A stretch of DNA of 42,863 nt from Temnopleurus reevesii. Its lineage: Eukaryota; Echinodermata; Echinoidea; Temnopleuroida; Temnopleuridae. The notes below the pieces were generated by a model that was given only the letters and a program-made list of their open reading frames with translations, ran no database searches and was not told the DNA's origin. Both the position numbers and the translations under genes were made by a program. Each line of letters starts with the position of its first letter. The stretch's first letter is position 1. The stretch spans positions 51,267 through 94,129 of the forward strand of contig BQKZ01002413.1 of assembly GCA_036244855.1 (NCBI GenBank), read 5' to 3'. Of this stretch, positions 31,333 through 42,128 are shown one piece after another.

Positions 31333-32741
31333 GAAGGATTTTGATTTTGAAGAATAATAGAACTTGCTTGATGTATAGTAGTGAATTTTCAAATTGGTTT
31401 GCTGTTGCACCACGTGGTGTAGTGTCATATGTCAAGAAATAGTTTTCAAAAGGTCAGCTCAAAAGCTTTTTATTTACCACTCGTGTTTTCTTTATTTCAT
31501 GGTCTTTGACTGCTCGTGATTTCTTCACCTGAGGTCGACTTATTTTAATGTGCTCGGAACGCAGTGTTTTTAAACCTTTTTTGGAGCGATTGGTCAGTCC
31601 TTTTGAGGGCTACGTCTGGAAAGATAACCCTGCACCGAATTTTGCAACCCCAAACCTATTCGAAAGATTTGATTTTCTTGTTTGACAGGACAACATGAGA
31701 AGAATATGATATTTCAATAGTAAAGTCAGTGCACAGAGTAGAGTTTAGGGATCTTAAGGGAACCTATTTCTAGTGAGTGTCGTGGATAGTTTATGACTCG
31801 TAGGATTGAATTGTTGTTCATTACAAGCGGGATTGCCTATTTGTCAGCATCCTGGGTAGAATTACCAACTTCTGTGAGTGTTTTTTACAACAACTGGAGT
31901 ACATTTTAATCAAAATGATCGAAATTTTGCAATCGGTTGTATAAATTTGCTACAACCATATGTGGAAAGTTTTTTTACATGTGTAAACTTTTACCTACTG
32001 TGTATTATTTTATGAGCATAGTTATAACTGAGAAAGTTTTGTTTTCTGCATTGATGTAAAAACTTGGAAATATGTTCTTATGGAAGAATGTTATTCAAAA
32101 TACTAAGGAAATGCAATAGTTCTATAATAAGAATAGTGTGCTCAAATCAATCAGACAGTGGCAAATGATTTTGACGACCATTTACGTTATTTGATCATAA
32201 CATTATTTTTTCCTATATCGATTCGTTATTGATATCTGAAAACAAAATGACTGTTAAATACACCGTCTATTTGAAATGATGTATTTCATTTTATTGATAC
32301 CTGACATAACTTTGGTACTTTATTTTTTGATTTGGTAATTGAATATCAAAACATTGTACCTTGCAATTTAATTCTGAAAAAAATTAATCAAATATTGCAC
32401 AAAAGTAAATGTTTTATAGCAATTTCATGCAACCGTTCTTTCATCTGGCTTTGGAGAAATTTGAAACGTGTAATTTTGAATTCAAGAAAACTATACCTGG
32501 CCTTTGAAAACAAAACTCAAACCAATATATTCAACAGCAGTTACAAATCAGATAAACACAGTTTCAGGAATAGTCTTATGACATGGAAAAGGGTAAAAAA
32601 AAATACTCTATAAGTTGAAAACTTTGGAGCCGTAATGGTTAAACTTCTAGGCCATGCTGCAGAGAATTACTCTTATAAAACGACAGAAATTCGTGGATAC
32701 TTTCACTCGATTATTTCAATGATAAACAGGCGCGCACCGTG
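31333..32741. other. 3' flank of receptor 2, no further gene seen
   Basis: AT-rich sequence. The 32332-32613 ORF (93 codons) is Asn/Lys/Ile-rich and has no recognised motif. No repeat family was recognised. Confidence 0.5.
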
Positions 32742-32786
32742 NNNNNNNNNNNNNNNNNNNNNNNNNNNNNNNNNNNNNNNNNNNNN
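32742..32786. other. Assembly gap (45 N)
   Basis: A run of 45 unknown bases. The sequence resumes in a G-rich repeat (GGGGGCGGGGGCGCC) that is plausibly the reason the assembly broke. Confidence 1.
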
Positions 32787-32935
32787 GGGTTAGAGCCAGG
32801 GGGCGGGGGCGCCAAAATGTGTTGACTAAATGCGCTTATAAGGGGGCGCCAAAGGGGCAGAGGCGGCAAATTTGTGCTCAGCCCCCCGGGGGCGCTAAGG
32901 GGGCGCCAAATTTGAGTTGCTGAAAAAAAAAAATA
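32787..32935. repeat. G-rich GGGGGCGCCAAATTTG repeat
   Basis: It repeats GGGGGCGCCAAA four times or so and ends in an A run. It resembles phrases in the 14836-15240 block, so both are probably one dispersed family. Confidence 0.7.
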
Positions 32936-33499
32936 AGCTTCGTTTGAGTTCCATACAAAAATGGAAAAAAAATTGCAGTGTTATCATTAAGATATAGATA
33001 GTTAGAAGTGCACCCATGACGCCAAAAAAGTTCCGAAATTTGCCACTGTGTCTATTGACTTTCATTCAGTTAAAAAGATTTTTATTTCATTGAATATTCA
33101 TAGCTTTCTTGTTAGTTATCCGATTTTCCCAAAACTTTCAAGTTATGGTTTATTATGTTTTCTGCTACTGTTGGAAAAAAATATCGATGGGCTGGACTTG
33201 CCCTTTAATATGTCAATCATCGAACCATAGTCCATTAGGCGATTTGATACCCTTCTGTACTCGCATTTAGTTCATATGACCACTGGAAAATTAATCTAAA
33301 TCACTTTGTCATCAAGGAATACTTATCAAGCCCGATTATTCAATTACTCTCTTAAGCAGATGTATCTCTATTTAAAAGATTTGACCTAGCCCTGGATTTT
33401 CGTGACCTTTTGGCGCTTCTCGGTGTAAAAAGATGAATCGAGGATGGACTGAAGTTGCCGCCATTATGGGGGCATTCACATCATGATACTAATGTTTAA
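32936..33499. other. No gene seen
   Basis: AT-rich with no supported feature. Confidence 0.5.
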
Positions 33500-34170
33500 T
33501 CTGCTCACTAACTGGATTATTTTAGATTTAAGTATGAACCATAAACAAATGTTTTATTCAATGAATGGATTTGTGCAATTTAAATTGATAGAAATAGCCT
33601 TCAAACATCAGATTCCAAGCGAAATAAGACGTCAATGGTAATGATTTTGATGATGCGGTTTGAGAGCAGGAATCAGTCAGTCTGTTGGTCTGATGGTGTG
33701 ACTGCCCTATTATATGGTAGTCACACCAGCAGACTTATCCCATCCCGCTCATAAACTGGATCATTTTAGATTTTAACTATGGAATATTAGATAATGTTTT
33801 GTTTAATCAGTGGATTTGTGAAATTGTAATTGACAAAAATAACTTTCAAACATCAGATTTCAAACAGAAAAAAGACGTTCATAATTACAATTTCGCTGAT
33901 GCGGTTTGAAAGGAGAGTCTTATTAACAGACTGATTCCATCCCACTTCCGAAATGAATATCTTAGATTCTAACAATGGACCATGAATTAACTTTTTGTTT
34001 AATCAGTGACTTTGCGCAATCAAGATCAGGAGAATATTCTTCAGGCATGAGATTCCAAACGGAATGAGACAAGAGACAATAATTACAAATTTGGTCTTAT
34101 TTGGTTTGATTTCTTATTTGAGAGGAAGATGGGAACAAGCTGTTGATGTGACTGCCATACTCTGCTCAGA
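33500..34170 (+). repeat. Three diverged tandem copies of a 200-240 bp unit
   Basis: The marker TAGAT after AACTGGATYATTT occurs at 33523 and 33767 and in decayed form at 33963. Each is followed by TTTAATCAGTG/ATGAATGGATTTGTG, a CAAACATCAGATT-like block and GATGCGGTTTGA or its remnant. Copy 1 is longer because it holds a small hairpin, GGTGTGACT...AGTCACACC, at 33695-33727. Confidence 0.8.
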
Positions 34171-34292
34171 CTCATTTGAAAAAGGAAAAGGAGAGACATC
34201 GAATAGATGAAGTATGGAATAATATTGCTGTCGTCATGTCGCTCAGAACATATTACGTGGGCGGAATTATGTAAGGTGTGCAGGTGTCTGCA

Positions 34293-34450
34293 TGTGTGTG
34301 TGTGTGTATGTTTGTGTTCGCGGAGATATCGTCCTCCTGAGGCACCTGATCAATAAAGTTCTTTGACAGTCACAGCTATATAGTGCACGAGTACGGTCGG
34401 TTGCGTTTACGTGTATGTGTGTGTGTGTGTGTGTTTATGTGTGTGTGCGT
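34293..34450. repeat. Two (TG)n microsatellites
   Basis: TG arrays at 34293-34315 and 34411-34450, separated by about 95 bp. Confidence 0.95.
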
Positions 34451-35110
34451 CTATGAAAACGACGTGTTTACCTCTGACTATTATCTGACAGATATTTGAG
34501 CGAAATTACGCTTTCCGATGTGATTTAACCTATATATATCCTAAACAAAATTATATTGAACTGAAGCAAAGACAATATCAAAAGTATTTCAAAGCCCGAT
34601 GTGTTATCGGGTAGATGTTTAGACGAAATTGTAAGGTTTTGAGATGGAAAAGCATGGTTTCTAAGCAAAGGATTTCAAAGTATGAATCGAAATATTAGAA
34701 AGTATTGCAGAAACAGAAGTTGCAAGTTACATAATTGTTTGATCACTGATGATGTGTCATATCTAAGATGTGGGTGTCACTGATGATGATGATTAGAATT
34801 AACTTTAGTTTGAATATACAGTATGTATAAATGGTATTTAAGTTACAGGCCCATAACGAATAGTGGACGGAGGAGGCAGATACGTAAGGAACCACTCCCA
34901 TTTCAATGCAGATTTCCACTCAAAAGAAAATATCCGCATGAAATTTTTTTTTTTTGCAACTTTCAAGCGATCGGCGACCGAAAAAAGTTCACGTCCAGCC
35001 ATATAAGGCATAAGGCATCCCGTTCTATTGGTTTTCGTATATTTCCATTCATTACTTTGTTTAAACCTTTGCATGTTCCTTGTGTTTTCCATTTATTATC
35101 TTTTAAAGGA
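34451..35110. other. No gene seen
   Basis: ORFs on both strands at 34823-35131 overlap a T-run and the start of a MITE. No domain was recognised. Confidence 0.5.
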
Positions 35111-35293
35111 AAGTGGGCAATTTCACGCTAAACGAGCCCACATTCAGACAAAAAAAAATTCACGCAAGAACCGTAAGAAAACAAGTGATGGAAGAGCATT
35201 TCAAACTTTGCAAAAGGAAGGCTAGAACAACGTTCTTGCTTGAACTTTAAAATTTTTGTCTGAACGTCCTTCCGTTACCGTGGAATTGCCCAA
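35111..35293. mobile_element. About 180-bp palindromic MITE
   Basis: GTGGGCAATTTCACGCTAA and TTCAGACAAAAA on the left pair with TTTTTGTCTGAACG and CGTGGAATTGCCCAAG on the right. AAGAACC and CGTTCTTGC near the centre also pair. Confidence 0.7.
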
Positions 35294-35907
35294 GTGTTAA
35301 AAAAAGGATAAAGTGAAACGAAATTAGATTAACTTTGTCCAATTTTGCGGCCCAATCTTAGTATCTTACCTGAATCATTTATGTTCTCATTGGATTAAGA
35401 ACGTGATATGTATAAAATGATGCATGATGTTTTCACAACTTTGGCAATAGAAAAGAAAATGTGCTCTAGAATGAAATGTTTATGTGTTAGAATTAGGTAG
35501 AAATTGTGTATTATATCATAATTTCTAAATAATATAGTACATCAAATATGCTTAGGAATGGTTACCATAAATTACTGCTATAGCGTGTATATTTAATAAA
35601 CGTAATACTCAAGATAAAACAAAATCCGTAAGGTTACACAGTTTGTTATTCTGACTGTTCATTTTTCTTAAGGTTCAATATTAGGAGACACAAAATATCA
35701 ATAAAATATATAAAAAAATAGATATCAATAAAAATAAAATTTTAGAAAAACGTGAAATGCTTTCCGTGCCTATTCTCTGAATATTTTTGTTTGAGTGTTA
35801 TACATTAGACATGTATGTTACTGCATATCTATTTTAGATGCCACGTGATTAATTGTTTTATGCTTGATATTATGTTTCTACCTGGTTCTGTTTTACAGTT
35901 TACACCT
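35294..35907. other. No gene seen
   Basis: AT-rich, no supported feature. Confidence 0.5.
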
Positions 35908-36064
35908 GGGGGCGTTTCATCAAGATTTGTCGCAGCGACAAGGAGTCATTTTCCGACAGTTCCCATAGCAACTGTCAGCGAGAGTGGTCTTCATCCAATC
36001 ACAATCAAGAAATTTGTCAGCGCTGACTAATTGTCTCTGCGACAAATCTTGATGAAACACCCCC
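35908..36064. mobile_element. 157-bp MITE with about 40-bp TIRs
   Basis: GGGGGCGTTTCATCAAGATT and AATCTTGATGAAACACCCCC are inverted repeats that extend through TGTCGCAGCGACAA. This is one of the best preserved palindromic elements here. An ORF through it (35815-36030) is not coding. Confidence 0.85.
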
Positions 36065-36326
36065 GTCTTTATATTTGACTCATATTGCAATTACATTGTA
36101 GAATAAACATTTACATTACATTGTTATTATAGACATGAATTTTATAGAATTAGATGTCGTTTTCTCCTTGAAATAGTTATGTCTGCTTTATTTGTATAAT
36201 GTATTCAATCTGGTGTATGAGCTAAATGAGTTCTTAACACCTTACAAACTATAAACCATGATACCATGAGACGGGGTGCTTTCCCATTTTACCCTGCATC
36301 AGCTTAGAGATTTTGAGCATTAACAT

Positions 36327-36426
36327 GTGCGCACAAATACTGACGTTCGGCTTACATTCAACGTAGCGCAATCCATCGTCTGATTATTGTATTTGTGCGC
36401 CCAGGGAGCGTGCCGACGAAGCCTAA
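36327..36426. mobile_element. MITE family A fragment, copy 4
   Basis: CTGACGTTCGGCTTAC, CCATCGTCTGATTA and CGCCCAGGGAGCGTGCCGAC match the family A interior. The ends are lost. Confidence 0.55.
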
Positions 36427-36718
36427 ACACACACACACACACACAAACAAACAGACGAAGGTATGAATCTGCAGACTTCAATTGTAGAATGTCTGTAAGC
36501 TGGATAATTTAAAAAGAGTGGGGTAGATATCGAGAGGAACCAGAAACAAAATTATAAGGAAAATAAAAAAAGGGCCACAGAAGGAGAGACAGAGAGAGAA
36601 AGAGGGAAAGAGAGACAGGGAGAGAGAGAGAAAGAGAGGGAGAGAGAGAGAGAGAGAGGGAGAGCGGAGGGAGAGAGTGTGTTTATGTGTGTATGTGTGC
36701 GTGAGTGTTTGTGCGTGT
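36426..36718. repeat. (AC)n, then (GA)n and (TG)n microsatellites
   Basis: AC array 36426-36444, GA-rich tract about 36582-36678, then a GTGTGTATG tract to 36718. Together they explain the Ser/Leu-rich minus-strand ORF at 36478-36744. Confidence 0.95.
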
Positions 36719-36744
36719 GAAATATAATGTATACCCGTGTCCAT

Positions 36745-37739
36745 GAGAGACGAATCTATTCCTTGATTAAAAAAATGCGCAATACATTATTTTTTCGTGA
36801 AAAAAACATTAAATCCTTTAAACAAACTAACAAAATTTTATCAAGATGGCAAACACAATTCAATTTTCCATTTGATAACATGTTTGTCACGCGTTCCCAC
36901 TATGATAACAATGAACACTCAACTTGACATTTGAACATGCGTTCTACATTGAAACACCTCATAGAAAGCGATCAATTTTAGCCACAGGAAAGAAAGCGCT
37001 GCATCTGTTTTCAAGAACCATGTTGTGCCATGTACTTCGGTTGGAGGGAGGGGGGTACATAATGCAGTAATGTCTTGCTGAAAGATGCATTTCAATTAAA
37101 AAACACCTTCCTCTAAAAGCAGCGCCAATTCGCCGTCATTTAGACTAATTGGCGACTAAATTAGTCCTCCAGGCATGCCACATGAATGGAGCTACTTCCT
37201 CTCAAAGTTATCCAACGATGTTTGCTCTGAATTGCACCAATGTGTTAGCAATTTATTACCGGAGTCCAAAACTAGGCCACATTCATCACGACTTGTCTGT
37301 GATTCCATTTAAACTAGTACTGATTTAAAGCATTGTATCTCTCTTACAAAATAAACCGCGGTATATGCGTCCGGACGCATCTAGAAACGGCTTTGTAATC
37401 TAAAATAGAATGTTTAATAGATAAATCTCAAAATATAGTCCCGAAAGCACCATAAATTTAATTAAGGCAGCTTGTTGTATACCGTCCGTTAAATTCAAAT
37501 GTAATTTTTGTTGTGAATTGACACGACATATGGTTGACCAATAAAATTCGAGCTTCGTATACAATAAAGACAATTATTATCAATATGAGCGTTTTAAGCG
37601 GTGCATTTAATTCGCGTATTGTACCCCTTCATTTCCCGTCATCCAAATTTTTACCATAATACAAGACAGAACAAATTCCCCATAGGCTCCCGTGTTTTAT
37701 TTGCCTCCAATATGAGGCCATATTGGACATTTCACGGCT
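36745..37739. other. No gene seen
   Basis: About 1 kb of AT-rich sequence. A small palindrome around GCGACTAAATTAGTC and GCCAATT lies near 37125-37166. Confidence 0.5.
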
Positions 37740-37862
37740 TCAATTTCACGCATGCGCAAATCAGTGATCAGCTGCGCGAAGAACTCTTACGAAATCCCAT
37801 AGGCTTTATACGTGTATCGATCGCGCGAAATTTGTTTTGATTTTGTTCGTGATCAAAATGGC
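37740..37862 (+). promoter_or_regulatory. Possible TATA-less promoter of the 37858 exon
   Basis: CGCATGCGCA at 37749-37758 matches the core of the NRF1 palindrome. AAAATGGC at 37855-37862 resembles a YY1 site overlapping the start codon. Both are common in housekeeping-type promoters. A CCATATTGG box lies just upstream, at 37721-37729. Confidence 0.25.
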
Positions 37863-38011
37863 AGCGAATAGGTCTCGATTCGCTTCGTTAACCGAGGACG
37901 ATTTTGAAGAGATTATAAGATTAAAAGACACGGAAAATTATTGTTGGATTTACATTTACAAGACAGTGTGTCATGGGAGATCAGCCTTCTGGTACTTCTA
38001 CAATAATACCG
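37858..38011 (+). CDS. Possible first coding exon, Crypton/DUF3504-like N-terminus
   Basis: The ATG at 37858 has context A at -3 and G at +4. It opens a 51-codon stretch ending one base into a codon at a consensus donor, G|GTAAGT (38012). The segment RFASLTEDDFEEIIRLKD (residues 7-24) resembles the start of many invertebrate proteins derived from Crypton tyrosine-recombinase transposons (DUF3504/ZMYM/QRICH1-like), where a similar acidic helix is followed by an NTKK-type segment. Here the homology stops at about residue 27 and the rest is unfamiliar. No downstream exon was recognised in the window. It may be a decayed transposon end, a pseudogene or a real first exon of a gene continuing beyond. 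The match is from family memory, not a search. Confidence 0.35.
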
Positions 38012-38192
38012 GTAAGTCAAAAGCTAGGCTTAATCGTAGTTTAGCAGGTCCCCATCATTCACTTTCCACAGTATAGCTTTATTCAGTGTACGCAGTGGGG
38101 ACCTCAATCCACCGCCATAGACTTGTGTGTAAAGAAATGCGTGCAACCTCTGCGAGGGGGGACCTAAAGTACGATATCGCCAGATAATAATA

Positions 38193-38575
38193 ATTATATT
38201 GGATGGCTTTATTTCATGAAATACCGGGAATATTGCACTCGTTAGGGCCAATATTGCCCTAACTCGTACAATATTCCCTGGTATCCCATTCATTGCCATC
38301 CAATATAATATAAAGGTACAGCTTTGCACCTTGAATGGCAGAAAATTCAATGCAACACAGGGAGTATTTTTAGGGTTCTATATTCATTTTTTCATAAAGG
38401 CACATTTCGTAAAGATACAATATTTATATAATATTGGATGGCAATAAATGGAATACCAGGGAATATTGCACGAGTTAGGGCAATATTGCACGAATCGAAG
38501 ATGAGTGCAATATTGGCCCTAACGAGTGCAATATTCCCGGTATTTCATGAAATGAAGCCATCCAATATAATTATT
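38193..38575. repeat. Pair of hairpin elements arranged as a larger inverted repeat
   Basis: Hairpin 1 (38193-38308) runs from TATATTGGATGGC to GCCATCCAATATAA and folds on itself. Hairpin 2 (38428-38575) has the same two arms in opposite order, so the two hairpins are also reverse complements of each other around a spacer of about 118 bp. Arms include GGGAATATTGCAC, GAGTTAGGGC and their complements. Confidence 0.8.
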
Positions 38576-38630
38576 ATTATCTTTACATATACCAGAAGGC
38601 TGGTCACTGCTTTGCGCAAGCGTAAAATTG

Positions 38631-38664
38631 AAGCCGTACAATATGGCTTAATATTGTACGGCTT
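38631..38664. repeat. 34-bp perfect-arm palindrome
   Basis: AAGCCGTACAATAT and ATATTGTACGGCTT are exact inverted repeats around a 6-base loop. Confidence 0.9.
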
Positions 38665-38959
38665 AAAACTCTCATATAGATAATAATGTACAATATATAT
38701 ATAAAAAAAGTGGAGTTCCAGAGTTGACACCCGCGCCATGAAGGATCGCTTCAATCCAAGCCAGACAAACTACACACATTGCACCTTTAAAGGTACAAAC
38801 AATTGCAGCACCGGGAGAACCTTTTGGGGTAAGATATTGCACCTTTTCGCAAAGATTTGCATCCTTTGGGCTACCTGTTTCCAGGTGTGAACCGAGTGTA
38901 TCCTCGTTTGTTTAATGCTGAATATTCAGCCATCATGTTTCTCGGTATCCCCTATACAG

Positions 38960-39070
38960 TAATAATAATTCAAACTTTATAAAGCGCATATAAAACAAAA
39001 TGAATTCTCTATGCGCTGTACAATTTTAACAATTTGCAATTACAAATGACATAACTTAACAATTTCTATA
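38960..39070 (-). mobile_element. Possible SINE 3' domain remnant
   Basis: AATAATAATTCAAACTTTATAA, AGCGCATATAAAAC and TATGCGCTGTAC look like a SINE 3' region read in reverse. It is diverged from the main family. Confidence 0.35.
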
Positions 39071-39359
39071 AACTTAGTTACTAGACTATATCAAATGAAA
39101 AAGTAAAACAATGATGATTAACAAAAAGAATAACCGAAATTTTGAGAAGAAGACAAGCGCATCATGTTCAGGAACTAATTATTTCACGGCAAATAGATGG
39201 GTCTTCAATAAGGATTTGAAAGTTGTAGTTGTTAGAGATTCTTTGATGGCTTTTGGAAGTCCCTTATCACAGATATCATAACCTATTTTAGGAAATAAGT
39301 TGCCACGTATCATGGATACTGTAGTTTATGAATGATGTTTTATGGACCCGTTGATCGGC

Positions 39360-39470
39360 CGAAAGCAGTGACCGGCTAAGTCGGTAAAGCGTTTTGCTTG
39401 GAATGAAGCGATCCCTAAGGGCGCGATTTCGAACCCTACAGCCTTCGCGTGTCTCAAATAGTTTGTGAAA
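39360..39470 (+). mobile_element. Possible tRNA-derived SINE head, second family
   Basis: ACCGGCTAAGTCGGTAAAGCG looks like a D-arm/A box, and GCGCGATTTCGAACCCTACA like a T-arm/B box at tRNA spacing. It lacks a clear acceptor stem, so a SINE head or tRNA relic is likelier than a tRNA gene. Confidence 0.4.
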
Positions 39471-39547
39471 TATTGCACTTTGAGAAAAAGGGTGCAATAT
39501 TGCAACGAAAGTGTGCTTCCAGTGTTGCAAGTTGATATATTGGCCAT

Positions 39548-40218
39548 TTTTTCACAGCTGTCTTTTGTGAAACCAAGAGATTCTGGTAAAAAAAGACTCC
39601 CTAAGTGTTGAGAAATAAGCTGCTACCTTGTCAGGCATATGAACTTATTCTACAAATGCTCAACCGAACTTTAATACGTAGGGCATAGAGTCAGCTTAAC
39701 ACGTTTCTGTAAGAGATGCTTAAATAATTCTCACTCTTCTTCATTTCGAAACCCTCTCACTCCCCCCTGCAGTATCCGAATAATGGAAACCAACATCTAC
39801 CCACGCACGCAGCGTAGGAGGCGACAAGATTTCTCTCCCGCGTTCTTGTATATTCATTGACAAAATACGAATTGCCCCAAAAGAAAAATGACGACAGCTT
39901 TAATTTGCACACCATCAAACAAAATGTTGCAATTAATTGTACGTTTAAACATGTTTCAAAACGTACATTATGAAAAGATCCACATTTACACAAGCGTGAT
40001 AATGCTTATATTAGTAAGAAAGTTGATCATCGTTAGTTTTACGAGTTTATTTTTTACAATATTATTGCATGCATTAGATAATGTTCTAAAACATTATTAT
40101 AACATAATGAAGAGCTAGATCTAGATATTAACTGCACTTGAATATTTTCAAATGGTGGATCCACAATTTCAACGGTTTTGACCCAATATGTTGGAAATGT
40201 TATCATACCATTTTATAG
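39548..40218. other. No gene seen
   Basis: AT-rich with short ORFs only. Confidence 0.5.
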
Positions 40219-41318
40219 AAGAGGCTGTCGCTTCTCCATAGTTTGGAAATGACAAGTCATTCCCATTTTATGACGTAGAAACGTCGCTACTACTGAATAT
40301 CTGTTATTCCACAGAAATGATTCACATTAATAATTCAACAAACCATCTCTTCTTGATTTATGAATATATTCGTTAAACTCCATTACCCATATTCCACATT
40401 TGCATTCATTTTGAAAGATGAAATGATAAGACTAACATGCAATCCGTAAAAGGAGAACAGGACGCCATCGGGATAAACAGGGACAAAACTTCGACCGTTA
40501 AAAAAAATCTTCCTTTTTTTTGGATGAGGTCGATCACTCTCTGACACCATTATGGAATGAATCGTCCCATATAAATAAACGATACACAGAAAGTGGAAAC
40601 AGATAAGCATATCTAAATAGACTGTAAGTTTTTGTCCCTCTTCACCGACGTTCAGTTTCAGTTCAGTTTCAGTTTCAGTTTATTTTTTTTTTCATTTCCA
40701 ATCAAATCAAAATATAGTGAAAAAATAAATTACAAAGGTCCAAATCAATCAAGATACGTAAATAAATCCATTCATTAAAATTAAACACGGTCAAGTTTAA
40801 TTGTCCCGTTTTACGGCAATTTCGGAAATTGTGTGGCAAATTCAGTTGTCACTTCCAGTTTTGATGTGAATAATACAAATGTATTGTTTTCTTCTTGATG
40901 TCATCTCATTTCCGACCTCCATACTCTGATCATGGAATTAATACACGTGGAATTCCTTCCTTTGAAGTCAGAGCTCCGCCAAAAGATCCTAAAGAGAAAC
41001 ACTTTTGGCTCTCATGCTGCGCAACGTAATATACGGGTCTTTCTATACTCTAGCCAAGACCTTAGAGTTCATTTATATCACTGATCGAGAATTCCTGTTC
41101 GTTCTACCATCAGGCGCAAATTTCAATTATATCGGCTGATCTCCCACAATCAAAGGATCATGAATAATCCGCGGTCCATATCTAAGAAGTCAATGCTCTG
41201 ACCACTATGTGAAACCGGCGATATTTGCGACCTGACTCCCGCTTAGATAGGTCAAAAGAGATTCTATGAAATCGGATTTTAATGTATACCCATTGAAACG
41301 AAATTTAAGAAGCGGAGT
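40219..41318 (+). repeat. Direct duplication, unit 1 (1,100 bp)
   Basis: From AAGAGGCTGTCGCTTCTCCA to TTTAAGAAGCGGAGT the sequence is repeated in unit 2 in the same orientation, with scattered substitutions. Unit 1 alone carries a LINE 3' end (about 40655-40793). It lacks both SINE sequences of unit 2. No gene is recognised in the shared sequence. Confidence 0.95.
40655..40793 (-). mobile_element. LINE 3' end inserted in unit 1
   Basis: The CAGTTTCAGTTCAGTTTCAG array, a T run and CATTTCCAATCAAATC are absent at the matching point of unit 2, where ACGTTCAAGTTTAATTG is continuous (42208-42224). The insertion is about 139 bp. Confidence 0.75.
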
Positions 41319-41319
41319 N
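41319..41319. other. Single N at duplication junction
   Basis: One undetermined base lies exactly between the end of unit 1 and the start of unit 2. Confidence 1.
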
Positions 41320-41494
41320 AAGAGGCTGTCGCTTCTCCATAGTTTGGAAATGACAAGTCATTCCCATTTTATGACGAAGAAACGTCGCTACTACTGAATA
41401 TCTGTTATTCTACAGAAATAATTCACATTAATATTTCAAAAAACCATCTCTTCTTGATTTATGGAATATATTCTTTAAATTCCAATCTCCATAT

Positions 41495-41700
41495 CTGTTC
41501 CCCACTACCCTGTCGTTAGAAGAATAACCAAAGTGTACCATCACTGGGAGTTCTTGGACTGAAAGATAAACCATAGCACTAATTAGGACATTGAAATCTG
41601 TGAGACATTATTTTTTGAGTAATCAAGCGCCATGAGCGCCCAGCTGTGGCGGGTACCGGCGCTATACAAGAGGCCATCATCATCATCATCATCATCATTA
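41495..41700 (+). mobile_element. SINE 3' sequence with (ATC)n tail in unit 2
   Basis: AGCGCCATGAGCGCCCAGCT, GGTACCGGCGCTATACAAGA and an ATCATCATC array end just before unit 1 homology resumes at GATGAAATGATAAGAC. The 5' part (41495-41620) is unfamiliar. Short unit 1 sequence at the same place is replaced. Confidence 0.65.
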
Positions 41701-41867
41701 ATGTTGAACGATGAAATGATAAGACTAACATGCCATCCGTAAAGGGAGAACAGGACGCCATCGTGATAAACAGGGACAAAACTTCGACCTTTAAAAAAAT
41801 CTTTTTTGGATGAGGTCGATCGCTCTCTGACACCATTATGGAATGAGTCTTCCGATATAAATAAACG

Positions 41868-42128
41868 TGGAGGCGCCGTGGTATAGTGGTCGTGACTCTC
41901 GCCTTTCGACTAGAGGGTCGTAGGTTCGATTCCTACCCTGGCGTCAATTTCCTTCAGCAAGAAATTCATCCACATTGTGCTGCATTCAACCCAGGTATAT
42001 TTATTTTTTGAAATGCGAAGTGCGCCGTGAATTGCTGTCGGGCTAAAGCCAGGGTAATAATAATGTAAAGCGCCTTGAGCACTCAGCAGAGTGGATACGT
42101 GCGCTACATAAATTGTACCTATTATCAT
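41868..42128 (+). mobile_element. Intact tRNA-derived SINE with 12-bp target duplication
   Basis: A 261-bp insertion flanked by TATAAATAAACG at 41856-41867 and 42129-42140; unit 1 has the empty site with one copy. It starts with a tRNA-like head: GTGGTATAGTGGTCGTGAC is the A-box region and GTCGTAGGTTCGATTCC the B box. CTTCAGCAAGAAATTCATCC, a shortened middle, GGGCTAAAGCCAGGGTAATA and AAGCGCCTTGAGCACTC follow, ending in GTGCGCTACATAAATTGTAC. The clean duplication indicates a fairly recent insertion. Confidence 0.95.

Noticed and set aside
38438..38683. ORF through the double hairpin
   Set aside because: It is composed of inverted-repeat DNA, with matching peptide pieces on both strands.
41868..41945. 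Functional tRNA genes at SINE heads (also 5085-5160 and 26635-26714)
   Set aside because: The A and B box regions are present, but the heads continue directly into the SINE body with a shared downstream sequence and target duplication. They are SINE promoters.
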